This document shows positions 1 through 10,043 of a stretch of DNA of 64,000 bases, piece by piece. The DNA comes from Paracyclopina nana. Taxonomy: Eukaryota > Arthropoda > Copepoda > Cyclopoida > Cyclopettidae. The notes beneath the pieces are model-generated. The model had not been told where the DNA came from, did not search any database, and saw only the letters and a program-made list of their open reading frames with translations. The DNA is taken from contig JAGUCH010000001.1 of NCBI GenBank assembly GCA_019096065.1, positions 1,984,001-2,048,000 on the forward strand. The letters run 5' to 3'. Position 1 is the first letter of the stretch. Each line of letters opens with the position of its first letter. Both the position numbers and the translations under genes were made by a program.

Positions 1-580
1 TCAGGTTTTTGTTAATGTCATGGTTGTTGTAGCAACCTGGAATTGAGAGCGACCTTGGGAGAAGCCAGCCTGTACTCTTGCACCATTTTATACTTTTGTT
101 ACAAAGGACGCAAAGAAAGTTTTCAACTACTTGAATAGGAACGCGAATTGACGGAAAATTACTTCGAGCTTTTGCTTTGGAAATTTCCATGGCTACGCAG
201 GATAAACCTAGGATATTGTTTCAAAACATATTTTTAGCAATGAACGGTATACCAGTTATGCAAGTTGGGCCACGTGACACGTCCAGCTCCTTACATATCT
301 ACGAGTTACATGAAGCATGCATTATTGATTTCACCTTATGCTGGTCTAGTTTAAAAGAAGCATTTTCTAGTTACTTTTCGGATATTTTGATGCATTAACA
401 TCTCTTGTTTCTTCTCGATAGTCTTGCCTTGGCGATGACGCAGTATAAAAACTGGTTTTCAACAAGCTAGTACATTGCTCGAGCCGACCTCATTTACATG
501 AGAGAATAGAGTGTTCTTGACTCTGCATGAAAATTTGTATAGGCATGTCAAATCCAAATGACATGCAGCAAAAATGTTCT
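1..580. other. Noncoding stretch, probably intron of the PRL phosphatase gene
   Basis: No convincing coding exon is visible here. Because only the last exon of a PRL-type phosphatase is present at 1333-1605, its earlier exons must lie to the left, so this stretch and the TMEM86 gene after it are inferred to lie in a PRL intron. I looked on the + strand for the N-terminal half of PRL (the CDATYD region) and did not find it. Confidence 0.4.
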
Positions 581-1240
581 TTATTCTTTTTTGCCTTTCG
601 CAATTTCTTTAGAGGCAGACAAAGTGATGCAAAATTGAGCGCTGTAGTAAGTGGACATTATCAGGAATTGGGGGTTGGGCAGCTTGTAGTAGAACATGTT
701 CACTCCGATGCATCCATCCGAGATGAGGAACAAAAGTGCTCCCAATGCAGTTATTTTTTCTGCGCCTCCCTGGTCGAATCTTGCCAGGGCTCTCCAAGCC
801 ATTGTCCCAAGGAGCATAGAGTAAGCTGGGAAGCCTATTTTAAGTGGGAGTTCCTCTATATTAGGCAGTAGCTGGGACAACACTCCACAAAGGAGGGCAA
901 AGATAGTAAGACCTATCAAAGGCTTCAGTGGCTCAAACTTGAATGCTTTGATAAAGCAAACATGAGCAAGGGCGAACGATAGCATGCCCAATATGAAGAA
1001 GTCGTCGTATACCAGGCACGCGTCTCCTCCAATCGAGAATACCATTCCCCAGTGTAGCCAGTTGACCGTGGGATTTTTGGTTTGTCCAGAGAAACCAATG
1101 TAGCACGCCAAGGTTGACACTGGCAGACATTTCACGAGTAGTGTCAGCAATCCTGGTTGATCACTCGGGATGTATAGGATGCCCCAGTAGAGGATCTGGC
1201 TCAAGTAGAACGGAGTCAGCTTGAGTAGTTCAGTCTGCAT
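581..1240 (-). CDS. TMEM86: TMEM86-type lysoplasmalogenase (YhhN family)
   Basis: Multi-pass membrane protein of 219 residues in a single exon. The TMEM86/YhhN family hydrolyses the vinyl-ether bond of lysoplasmalogens in the endoplasmic reticulum. Family-type motifs seen are a VFSIGGDACL segment near residue 70, LISDGCIGVN near 180 and LIMSTYYSAQ near 200, with hydrophobic spans between them and a basic tail ending AKGKKE. Length fits the family (about 220-240). The first in-frame ATG after an upstream in-frame TAG is at 1240; the reading frame extends upstream only to a TTG codon, which I did not take as start. The stop codon TAA lies inside an AATAAA poly(A) signal (585-580 on the minus strand). 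The gene lies on the opposite strand just before the last PRL exon and is probably nested in a PRL intron. Family assignment is confident; the vertebrate A versus B subtype cannot be told. Confidence 0.9.
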   Translation of the reverse strand: MQTELLKLTPFYLSQILYWGILYIPSDQPGLLTLLVKCLPVSTLACYIGFSGQTKNPTVNWLHWGMVFSIGGDACLVYDDFFILGMLSFALAHVCFIKAFKFEPLKPLIGLTIFALLCGVLSQLLPNIEELPLKIGFPAYSMLLGTMAWRALARFDQGGAEKITALGALLFLISDGCIGVNMFYYKLPNPQFLIMSTYYSAQFCITLSASKEIAKGKKE

Positions 1241-1332
1241 CTTTCTGGATGATGCCTTGAAGTTTGCATTGACGAGCTTCAAGCTTATCTAGAAGGTCGT
1301 TGTAAATGTTATTGTTTGCTTATTGCTTGCAG

Positions 1333-1605
1333 GAGATTGTTGACAAGTGGCTAAACATAGTCAAGAAGGAATTCACTGACGATCCGGAAACGTGCATTGG
1401 AGTTCACTGCGTCACCGGCCTCGGCCGGGCTCCCGTCCTCGTGGCCGTGGCCCTGATTGAACTAGGCATGAAGTACGAGGACGCCGTTGACCTCATCAGG
1501 ACCAAGAGACGAGGGGCCATCAACTCCAGACAACTGGAGTTCCTGGCCAAGTACAAGAGGCGAAAGTACTTCCTCAAGGGAAAGAACAAGTGCCAGATTC
1601 AGTAG
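1333..1605 (+). CDS. PRL-1: Protein tyrosine phosphatase type IVA (PRL), terminal exon, partial
   Basis: Last coding exon, 90 codons, entered through a TTGCAG acceptor at 1327-1332 in phase 0. It contains the phosphatase P-loop [10 protein letters not shown] (HCxxGxxR with the nucleophilic Cys). It ends in a basic stretch and the CAAX box CQIQ, which in PRL proteins is prenylated for membrane attachment. Other PRL hallmarks are [20 protein letters not shown] and the preceding [11 protein letters not shown]. The N-terminal half, with the general-acid Asp loop, is absent from the window, so this is a partial gene, not a broken one. An AATAAA signal is at 1699-1704, about 95 bp after the stop. 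The residue after the P-loop Arg is Ala, as in PRLs, instead of the Ser/Thr of classical phosphatases. PRLs act in growth control and magnesium transport through CNNM binding (family knowledge). Confidence 0.93.
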   Translation, partial: EIVDKWLNIVKKEFTDDPETCIGVHCVTGLGRAPVLVAVALIELGMKYEDAVDLIRTKRRGAINSRQLEFLAKYKRRKYFLKGKNKCQIQ

Positions 1606-2163
1606 ACACATTATTATTTGACGACTGTGTGTGTGCGGAGAAGAGGATTTGTTGTGCAGGAAGGAGATCGCTTTACTACTACTACAACTGTACTACTGAA
1701 TAAACCGGGCACCCGAACTGCTCTCTCTTGCGAGTGCATGTGCACTTGTACAAATGCTTGGATCTTTTTCAAGATGACGGAAGACGAGCCTGTCCCACTC
1801 GCTGTTCGATTGCTTTTTTACGTGTGAGCTTCTTCGAGCAAATTAACGCTACAGTGACATTTTTCCTGTAAATGAAAAGCGAAAAGGCTCCGCCGATAAA
1901 AGAGCATACATTGCATTTTTCACCACATGGTGTAATTTTCCTCATATAGCATAGTTATATATCGATCTCCTTTCTAATGCTCAGGCCTACTGGTGTGTCT
2001 ACTGACGACACTGCAAAGAAGAAGAACACACTCGCACACCAATACAATTATTGCTCCTGAAAATCTCATACTACGATTAAATTTTGCAGTGCATTCATAC
2101 AAAATAGAACATAAACTCACACACCAATACATATTCACGTTTTTTCTACCACTTAGACAAGCT

Positions 2164-3377
2164 ATGATTGAAGTTGTCGGCAGTGTTCTAGAAGGCGGAG
2201 GCCAAGTCTTGAGGATGGCCATGGCCTTGAGCGGCCTCAAGTGCGAGCCCATCCGGATCTCCGACATCCGGGGAGGCAGAGCCAAAAAAGGCCTGGCAGC
2301 GCAGCATGTCTGCGGCCTTCAATTGGTCCAGCAGCTCACAAGTGGAGACCTTCAAGGTAATGACAGTGGTTATTTGTAATGTACCACTGATTGATAAATA
2401 TCATGCCTTTCCCTCCTTGAAGGTTGCAGCCTTGGATCCACCGAAGTCACATTCCACCCAGCTGGCCTTGACGCCAACAAAGCGCAGGATTTCTGCATGG
2501 ACATCAAGACAGCTGGTGCCACGACCTTGTTGGCTCAAGTGTCCTTGCCCTTGGCCTTGTTCCGTGGCAAAAAGACCGTGATGGACTTGAAAGGAGGCAC
2601 GGACGCAGAAATGGCTCCCAGCGTGGACTATTACCAATATGTGTTCTTGAAGCTTCTCAATCAATTCGGAGCCTCTTTTGACGTTGAGCTTGTGAAAAGA
2701 GGCTATTTCCCCCGAGGTGGAGGTCACTTGAGACTTGTCGTTCAGTCTCTGCCTCCAGGCCAACCTTTGAAAGTAATTACTCTCGCATTTGAGAAGATTA
2801 AAGAGTCCATTTAAGAAATGCCTGTTTTCCTCCCAAGGCCATCAGCCTCGTGGATCCTGGTCAAAATGTGGTCAAAGTGGTCATTCACGCCAACTCTGCT
2901 GGAAAAGTCTCGAGTGAGGCTGCCAACAGAATGGCCTTGGCAGCAAAGAAGCATGTGATTAAATTTCTCCCAAGGGACATTGTCTCTCTGGACGTCCATT
3001 ATCTTCACAAGGAAAAGGCTACTGGGAATGGCAGCTCTATATTCATCGAGGCCACGACCTCAACAGGTTGTGTGCTTGGTGCCAGCGCCATTGGATCTCC
3101 CAAGAAGACTCCTGAGGATACTGGCCTTTTTGCTGCTGGAGAGCTGATGAAGGCTATTGCAGCTAAAGTGTGTCTAGACGAGCATGCTCAGGACCAAGTG
3201 ATCATTTTGATGGCCTTGGCGAAAGGCCACTCCAAAGTGCTCACGGGCCGCTTAACTTTGCACACAAAGACTGCAATTTACATCGCAGAGCTACTCACCA
3301 AGGCCAAGTTCACAGTTACTGAAGGGGAAGTGACCTCGATAATTGAGTGTGATGGAATTGGCTATACTGCTAAGTGA
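2164..3377 (+). CDS. RTCA: RNA 3'-terminal phosphate cyclase
   Basis: Three exons: 2164-2356, 2423-2772 and 2838-3377, giving 360 residues, the usual size for RTCA. The enzyme converts RNA 3'-phosphate ends to 2',3'-cyclic phosphates using ATP and acts in RNA repair. Seen in the sequence: SVLEGGGQVLRMAMALS at the N-terminus (family VEGGGQ-type opening), the ISDIRGGR segment, KRGYFPRGGGHL in the middle, and LHTKTAIYIAELL near the C-terminus, where the His fits the adenylylated catalytic histidine. The ATG at 2164 places the first family motif at the expected distance. A splice-acceptor-like tract (polypyrimidine then TTAG) ends at about 2157, so a 5'-UTR intron is possible. Introns are 66 and 65 bp. 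The upstream leader carries the same short string CACACCAATACA twice (about 2035 and 2120). Assignment is secure; RTCA is preferred over the non-catalytic RCL1 because the GGG and His motifs are intact. Confidence 0.95.
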
Positions 3378-4201
3378 GAGTTAGATCTTATCAAGATTCT
3401 AATCAAGTGTCATGTAATTTTGCACTTAAAAACCATTCTTGAATGCCATGTTTGATGTTCCTAAACGTTGAATATAATCATTATTAGTTTCTTGGTGGTA
3501 ATTATGCGATTTTTTGGCTGCCTTCCGATTTGCATTTTGCCAAGGTCAAAAAGCTCTTGTGCTGGCCTCTTCTCAGCTTTTCATGTAGGCTATCGTGCAC
3601 ATGAAGCACTGAAAGCTATTAAGCTCGGCCTTTAATCATCTAAACACGAATATGAACACGAACGTGCTAAATTATAGAGCTTTAATGCCTTAGTATTATG
3701 CTACCAGATATTTTGCAAATATATCGAAATTGCGATTTTTTAAAGAAGTCGTCAATTTCAAAACTAAAAGAATAAGATCAAACTTAAATAATCGATCATA
3801 AAATGGCATGAAATTGCTTATGGTAGGTTTGGTGATCATTGAAGGACACGGCTCGCGTTTCCAGATCGCCACAAAGTAAGCCAAACAAAGTAAATAAAAG
3901 CAAGTTTTAGTGCTCTTTTTTATCGCCAACAGCCAAGACCACAAATTTCGCGAAATTGCACGAGGTTAAGCAAAAAATAAACAAAGACGAAAGCACAAGA
4001 CGGAATAAAGAGCAGGTAAATGAGGCAAATCAAAGGAGAAAAGTATGATTGGAATTGTGGCTTTTTCCAAGAATATTGATTACAGAGTTATTTTGAAACC
4101 AGTTTTTTATCGACTACGGCCTTTCATGCGGCAGCATTTTTGTGCCTAGTGACAGAGGTGGACAAACGTGAAAGTCCCTCAATTCTTTGGTTTCGGTCAT
4201 C
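3378..4201. other. Intergenic, RTCA 3' end to PRPSAP start
   Basis: AT-rich sequence with no supported coding exon. It should hold the RTCA 3' UTR and the PRPSAP promoter. No repeat or RNA gene recognised. Confidence 0.4.
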
Positions 4202-5561
4202 ATGGATCAGCGTGGAAGTGTTTTGCTTGCCGGAAACTCGCATCCGGATCTTGCCAAGGCAATTGCCAGGTACTTGTCTCTTAACGCTTTTACGTTTGCT
4301 TCCTAGTCAATTGTTGATTTTTCTCATTTTTCGAAGGCATTTGGACGTTCGTCTGGGCCGATCGTGCGCATTCCAAAAGACCAACAAGGAAACTGTGGTT
4401 GAGATCCAGGAGTCAGTCCGCGGCAAAGATGTCTACATTGTCCAAACTGGATCAAAGTAGTATTACCAACTGTTTTATTGCTCAAACAAGAAGCATGTCC
4501 CTTTTTCAGAAATGTCAACACTTCTATCATGGAGATGCTCATCATGTGCTACGCTTGCAAAACTTCTTCGTGCAAGAATGTCATCGGAGTTTTGCCCTAT
4601 TTGCCCTACTGCAGTCAAAGTAGGACAATGCAAATGGCTCACTTAATGCACTTGACACTGATTTCTTATCATTTCCAGCCAAAATGAGACGCAGGGGCAA
4701 CATTTCGCTGAAATTGATTGCTCAGATGTTGACCCAGGCTGGCTTCAATCACATCATCACGGTTGACATGCATTCCAAGGAGAGCCAAGGGTTCTTTGAT
4801 TGTGCCATTGACAACCTCAGAGCTTCTCCGTTTCTAATCCAGTACATTCAAGAGAGTGTAAGAAGCTATTTACTCCCTTTATTAGCATCAACTTCAAGAG
4901 AGGCCTGAATTCTTTTTCAGATCCCTGATTTTAACAACGCCGTAATTGTTGCGAAAAACCCTCTGGCAGCCAAAAGGGCGAGCTCCTATGCTGAAAGGCT
5001 CCGGTTGGGAATTGCGTTCATGCATGGCGAGGTGAAGGAAGAAGATGACGAGGAAGATGGGCGGGCCTCGCCACCTCCTTTTACGCCCTCGTTGAATGAC
5101 CGCGTTACTATGGTTGGGGTCACTCTCCCACCCCTTTGTCCCAAGGAGAAGCCTCCAATCAATGTCGTTGGAGATGTGGCTGGCCGCATTGCTATCATGG
5201 TTGATGACCTCATCGACGATGTCCAATCCTTCGTGGATGCAGCTGCTGTCCTCAAGGAGCGCGGAGCCTACAAGATCTACGTCTTGGCCACCCATGGCAT
5301 TTTGTCCAAGGAGGCACCGAGACTCATTGATGATTCAGCCATAGATGAAGTAGGCTTTTCATAAAAAAATGCGAAAAGTGAATAATGACATTTTTTTGAT
5401 AGGTCGTAGTCACTAATACTGTTCCCCATGATGTCCAAAAGTTGCAGTGTCACAAGATCAAAACCGTCGATATTTCTATTCTGTTGGCTGAAGCGATCCG
5501 GAGGATCCATAACAAGGAGTCGATGTCACATTTGTTCAGGCACGTTCGCCTGGAAGATTGA
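4202..5561 (+). CDS. PRPSAP: Phosphoribosyl pyrophosphate synthetase-associated protein
   Basis: Six exons: 4202-4269, 4337-4456, 4510-4619, 4679-4857, 4921-5349 and 5403-5561, 354 residues, close to human PRPSAP1/2. PRPSAPs are non-catalytic or weakly catalytic partners of PRPP synthetase that assemble with it and damp its activity in nucleotide synthesis. Motifs seen: [38 protein letters not shown], the PRPP-binding [22 protein letters not shown] and C-terminal EAIRRIH. The stretch after GIAFMHGEV is an acidic and Pro-rich insert ([15 protein letters not shown]) before the [12 protein letters not shown] block; this insert is what separates PRPSAPs from the catalytic PRPS enzymes, and I rely on it for the call. 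AATAAA lies at 5595-5600. Splice phases all agree. All introns are 52-67 bp. Confidence 0.93.
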
Positions 5562-5600
5562 TCTGTCGAAACAAAATCAGTTTTATTAGAGAGGAATAAA

Positions 5601-6969
5601 ATTGGGATCTAACGATCTGTTTTTTCTGTAAGTATCTTTTCCGAAACATTTGCAAAATTTCATGTTCTAAATCAAGGCCGCAATCCCACTTGTGTCCCCA
5701 TTACGTCAACGGCTAAAATGTGAATTAACCAAATGATAGTTATTCGGAATCAGATATGCTCCATATCGATCACTTAGCAGGAAGCTGTATCTACGGACAC
5801 GTTTTTCCAATTATTTATGTGTCAGCCTCTAAGTTAAGCCCGGTTTAATTACATTTTGATAATTTTTGGCGGTTTTTTTCGATAATGCTCTTATTTGTAT
5901 ATGTTTTTATAACATTATTAACTTTTTTCTTCTTTTTCGTCCTGAAACAATCATCTCAAACAATCATTGTAACATTAGTGGCACAAAAACTGGGCCCTCT
6001 TTTTTATTGATCTTATCAGCAAAGTTGAACAATGGAACATCCTGGTTCAAACTGGTATGAAGAAAATGGGCCTCCATCCACTGCCTGGTTTGGCTCCACA
6101 CTCCTTCGGTGGTTTTCAATAAGAACAGTCACTGTGTGCCAACTTCAGCCAAATATACTAAAATTACAGCAATCAGTTGTGGTCTCCTAAAGGCCGGGTA
6201 CTTCCCTACATCGAGATCTCCTTATTCTTTCTATCCATCTAGCTTATGAGAAACAGTAGTTTATTTCCTTTATTTTACATCATCTAATTTTTGAAGCCGA
6301 CAAGCCAAATATTTCAATCGGAAATTCTTCATTCAAACGCACTCATCATTCCACATGTATCCTGGTAAAAAAAATGAACACATTCAGATTTTTACCTGAA
6401 TGAGATTTTGTCCTTCAATCATATTATAATAAAGAGCACTGCGGGGCTATAGCGGACCTAAAGGCCCGCACTGACTTACCTTTGGACATAGTACATGAAA
6501 TTCTAATTCGGTATTATTCCTAACCATCCCTCATTTATTGAGTATCTTTTTTGCACCAAAATGTTGGCGCACAAGTTCAATTACGATCCACATGTGGATT
6601 CCAGCACGTTCATCGTTATCCCAATAAACCTATCCCATCATGTGTCATATGTTGCTACAGTGACATGAATTTTTCCTCACGAACATTTTCACGGAATCAT
6701 TACCTGATTTCCAAAAATGCTGCCATAAGCAATTAGAGTAATAATTGAGCTAAGTTTGGCTGATTGCTTTTTGGCTAATGATTCAAAATTGATGATCCGA
6801 AATTATACATCAAATTTCATGGCACTGTATAAGCTGGAAAACGCACATTTTTGAAAGGAAGTTCAACCCTCGCAGGCTGCGGCTACACATAGGCTATTAG
6901 TATCATTTGTGTTTTCATATTGTATATGCTACACACATTACTATGTGACATCATCTCAGTTTCCCCATC
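5601..6969. other. Intergenic, 1.4 kb, no gene seen
   Basis: AT-rich sequence without a convincing coding exon, RNA gene or repeat on either strand. The last part upstream of 6970 is expected to hold the promoter of the membrane-protein gene that follows. Confidence 0.4.
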
Positions 6970-7979
6970 ATGATTTGGACATTTTTCATTGTGCTCCTGA
7001 TGACTTTTCTTCGTGCCACTGTGGGCGTAGTTGATGTCTTCTGTGGGTTCGAAAGTCAGCAGAAAAAGTTGGAGTGCGAGTGCATATCTCAAAGTGCCAC
7101 AAATTACTGGGAAGATTTGTACGACATAATTTATCAGAGGTTGCCGCAAGCAGGCCTCGATTTTGCCATTGTTTCATTAGTCAACTGCAGAAGTATTAAG
7201 ATTTCAGTTGATATGGTGTAAGTACTATTTCCTTTTGCACTATGCAGCATGTTGATTAAATTACTTTCAGATCATTATCAACGCTGAGCTCACAAAGAGT
7301 GACATACGTCAATTTTGAGCTGATTGACAACCTTGAGCTGTACATAACCAATATCCCACCTGGTAGTGAACCCATCACGTTTGTAACAGACACAATTGGC
7401 TTCTTGGAGCTGAGTGGGAAAATGTACGAGCTTTCGGCTACACTGAGGTTTTTCCTGAGGAATAATCCCAATGCTCCTGGAGACATAGCTTTCAATCAGT
7501 TTTATGCGACTACGCCAATATCTCTCATCAACGTTCAAGTAATTTATGCTTAGACTCGCAAAATGAAAATGCTTTGTATTCTTTTTCAATAGGATGCAAA
7601 CAATGTCAAAGTCGTGGACTCGACTTTTCAAACAGTGATTGAAGTGGATTTTTTCAGAGTTGGCAGGTGTGAAAACTATTATGGAACAATCAGCTGCAAC
7701 AAAGTTGACCTTTTCATCAATTCATGGGCATGTATGATTCATGAAAAATTTGCCGTGTCATTCATTCCGCATAAGGCTTTTTTTTAATTTTCAGGGCTAG
7801 AACCCAAGTACATCATACTTATTGTGAGCATTATCCTGCTGATTATTGCCATAGCTGTAGGAGTCGGAATTGGCTGTTATGTTGTAAAATGGCGGAAAAA
7901 GAATGATCTTGAGCTTTTAGGCTATCCACCAAAAGTTCCCCCACCCAGGTCGAACCTCTCTTCAACTTCTATTCGCTAA
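6970..7979 (+). CDS. Unrecognised type I membrane protein
   Basis: Four exons: 6970-7217, 7271-7538, 7593-7731 and 7795-7979, 279 residues; all phases agree. I do not recognise the family. It starts with a signal peptide (MIWTFFIVLLMTFLRATVGV). An extracellular part of about 200 residues follows, beginning with a Cys-containing segment (FCGFESQQKKLECECIS) and then beta-rich text with repeated short hydrophobic strands (SLVNCRSIKI, FELIDNLELYI, TIGFLELSGKMYELS). The Cys pair in FFRVGRCENYYGTISCNK precedes one membrane span (YIILIVSIILLIIAIAVGVG). A short basic tail ends in a Pro-rich PPKVPPPRS. The strand-like periodicity suggests a beta-helix-like or leucine-rich-like ectodomain, but that is a guess. 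The stop TAA overlaps an AATAAA signal (7978-7983). The oxidase gene on the other strand ends 5 bp further on. Confidence 0.75.
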
Positions 7980-7983
7980 TAAA
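7978..7983 (+). promoter_or_regulatory. Poly(A) signal overlapping a stop codon
   Basis: AATAAA shares bases with the TAA stop of the type I membrane protein and lies just before the TCA (TGA on the minus strand) that ends the converging polyamine oxidase. Cleavage 10-30 bp downstream would put the 3' end of the plus-strand mRNA inside the coding sequence of the oxidase. Confidence 0.6.
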
Positions 7984-7984
7984 T

Positions 7985-9693
7985 TCAATTTTGAGTTAGT
8001 CCACAAATGAGTCTATCAGCTTCCCTCCACCCGGACTCAATCGCGCCATGGACAGTGGAAAAGTATTTTTCATGAGTTGCTTCTCCAGCAAAAAGGACTC
8101 GATTGTCACCAACTGGCTTTGCTAAGGTTTCCGGGCCAACTCCTTTTAGCTCAGACTCAACTGTTTGATAAGAGTACGATCCAAACACATAAGGAGTTGT
8201 AGCCCATGCGGATCTTATGATGTTGATAGGATCATCCAAGATGTTGCGGAAAGCTGTCATTCTGCCCAAAAACTTTTCGAGCAATTTCTTGACATCCTCT
8301 TTCACTTGTTCATCTGAAAGCGTTTCCATTTTCCTAGCACCCTCCCCTGCAAAAGATTATGGAAGTCTGGAAGCAAAATAGCACTACAACATTAGTATAC
8401 CTGAAAGCCATAAGCTCATTATTTTGGGGTGTTCTTCGACATACGCGCCAATGATGAATCTTGTCCAATCCGCTTTGGCATCATCAGACGAGTAAGCTAT
8501 TCCTGTGTCATTGAATAAGAATTTAATGCCATCAGTTTGTGCTTGCAAAGGTTTGGCAAATTCTAGAAAAATTTTGTTGACAACTCCAAAGCCGATCGTT
8601 TCAATAGCGCTCATTTTGACATCAGGAAGAGCAGGAGTGAACAACTCCTTAGCTTTCGTTTTTAGGTATCCTAGTGAAGATGTGACAATCACAATGTCAG
8701 CTTCATACTCTTTTCCAGATTCTGTTACAACTTTTACAACTTCGCTGGAAGAGTAGTCAATCTTGGACACCACTGTCTCAAGATGAATATTGCTGTAAGG
8801 AATGTCATTCTTGAAGACTTGTACAATATCTTCATACTTGGCATTCTTCTTAAAGGAAACAAGTTGATTGCCTTCGCATAGTTGAAATTGCTTGACGGAG
8901 CCTTTGAAGCTCAAGTCATACCAATTGTCACATCCATCATAGCTTCTGACATACCGATGGTAAAAATCTTTGATTGGCCCTAAATACTTTTTCTCTTTAT
9001 CACTGAATCTGAAAACATTTAAGCATTGATTGCCTTTTGATGATATTTATAAAAAAAAGGTGATATTACTTGGCACTGAACTCTGAAAACTTGTCATTGC
9101 AATAGGTTCCATAAGATAATCCTGGAGAAGCTTGAAACTCATCGGATTTCTCGTCAACTTCTTCAATGAGTTCTTCAAATTTTCCCGACAGCTCCTCCCT
9201 GATGTATCGATTCTCTCCTTCAAAAACAAAATGCTCATCCAATTCGTCCTCAGTTGCACTGTTGGGGTTTACTATTCCAGCATCACTTGCCAGCTTAAAG
9301 GCAACATTGGCTACTTCTCCATGAATCCATTGAGCTCCCAGCTCTAGGTAGGCATTCTTGGTTCGATCAGCATAAGCTGGCACTGACCTGATGCGTCCTC
9401 CAGTTCTATTGGAAGCTTCCAGGATGGTGACATTGACAAAGCCTGACCTTAGGAGCCTGGAGGCTGCTGCCAAGCCAGCAGCTCCAGCACCAATGATCAC
9501 CACTCTTGGGACATTTGACATGTTGGCAATGTCTTGAGGATTGATTGCATCACATTCAGTGCTGAAATGCAACTGTAGGCATTTAAGTTGCAGATGCTAG
9601 ATAAGATGCTTTGTACCTTAATGAAGTTTCAGAGCTTCTTAAAATAGTATAAGCTGACAGTGATACTAAAGCTAGCACGCTTATCATACACAT
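7985..9693 (-). CDS. FAD-dependent polyamine (spermine) oxidase, copy A, with signal peptide
   Basis: Four exons on the minus strand: 9693-9617, 9561-9070, 9008-8401 and 8346-7985, 512 residues. Family enzymes oxidise spermine, spermidine or their acetyl forms, yielding hydrogen peroxide and an aldehyde. Seen: dinucleotide-binding VVIIGAGAAGLAAASRLL, then EASNRTGGRI, LGAQWIHGE (conserved His-Gly), VVNKIFLEFA with the conserved catalytic Lys, and the C-terminal FAD block RVLFAGEATHEKYFSTVHG. Exon 1 encodes a hydrophobic leader (MCMISVLALVSLSAYTIL), so copy A is probably secreted or enters the secretory path, unlike copies B and C. Exon 1 is joined in phase 2 to exon 2, as in the other copies. 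The three genes lie head to tail with identical intron positions, so they arose by tandem duplication. Whether it prefers spermine or acetylated polyamines cannot be read from sequence. Confidence 0.92.
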
Positions 9694-10043
9694 AATGTGC
9701 CAAAGTTCAACACGCTAATGCAATCTCTTATCAGGAGTACGTTTGCATTTGGGAAGATTAAAAAACGATTTTCTTCTTTGCTTACTCCAGCCAATACTGC
9801 AAACTTTGACTCGTATGCATACATTCAAGTTGGACTAAAACTTGTTTACCTTTTTTTAGTTGCTTGCTTCTGTCTTGAATGCATAGTGATATGCGTATGT
9901 GGCTGTGTCACTTTGTCAATAGCTGGATTTTTTCATTCACCCAACCTTTCAGGCTATTATTTTTGCCATCAGCTTTATTTCAGATACTCTTTGTCACCTT
10001 CTTTTTGCCAATATATTGCTAAATCTACAAAAATTACGATGGT

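Noticed and set aside
1..580. Possible upstream PRL exons or a 73-codon frame at 177-398
   Set aside because: No PRL N-terminal motif, no matching splice phase and no family resemblance.
581..1282. TMEM86 start at 1282
   Set aside because: That codon is TTG; the first ATG in frame is at 1240 and an in-frame stop lies just upstream.
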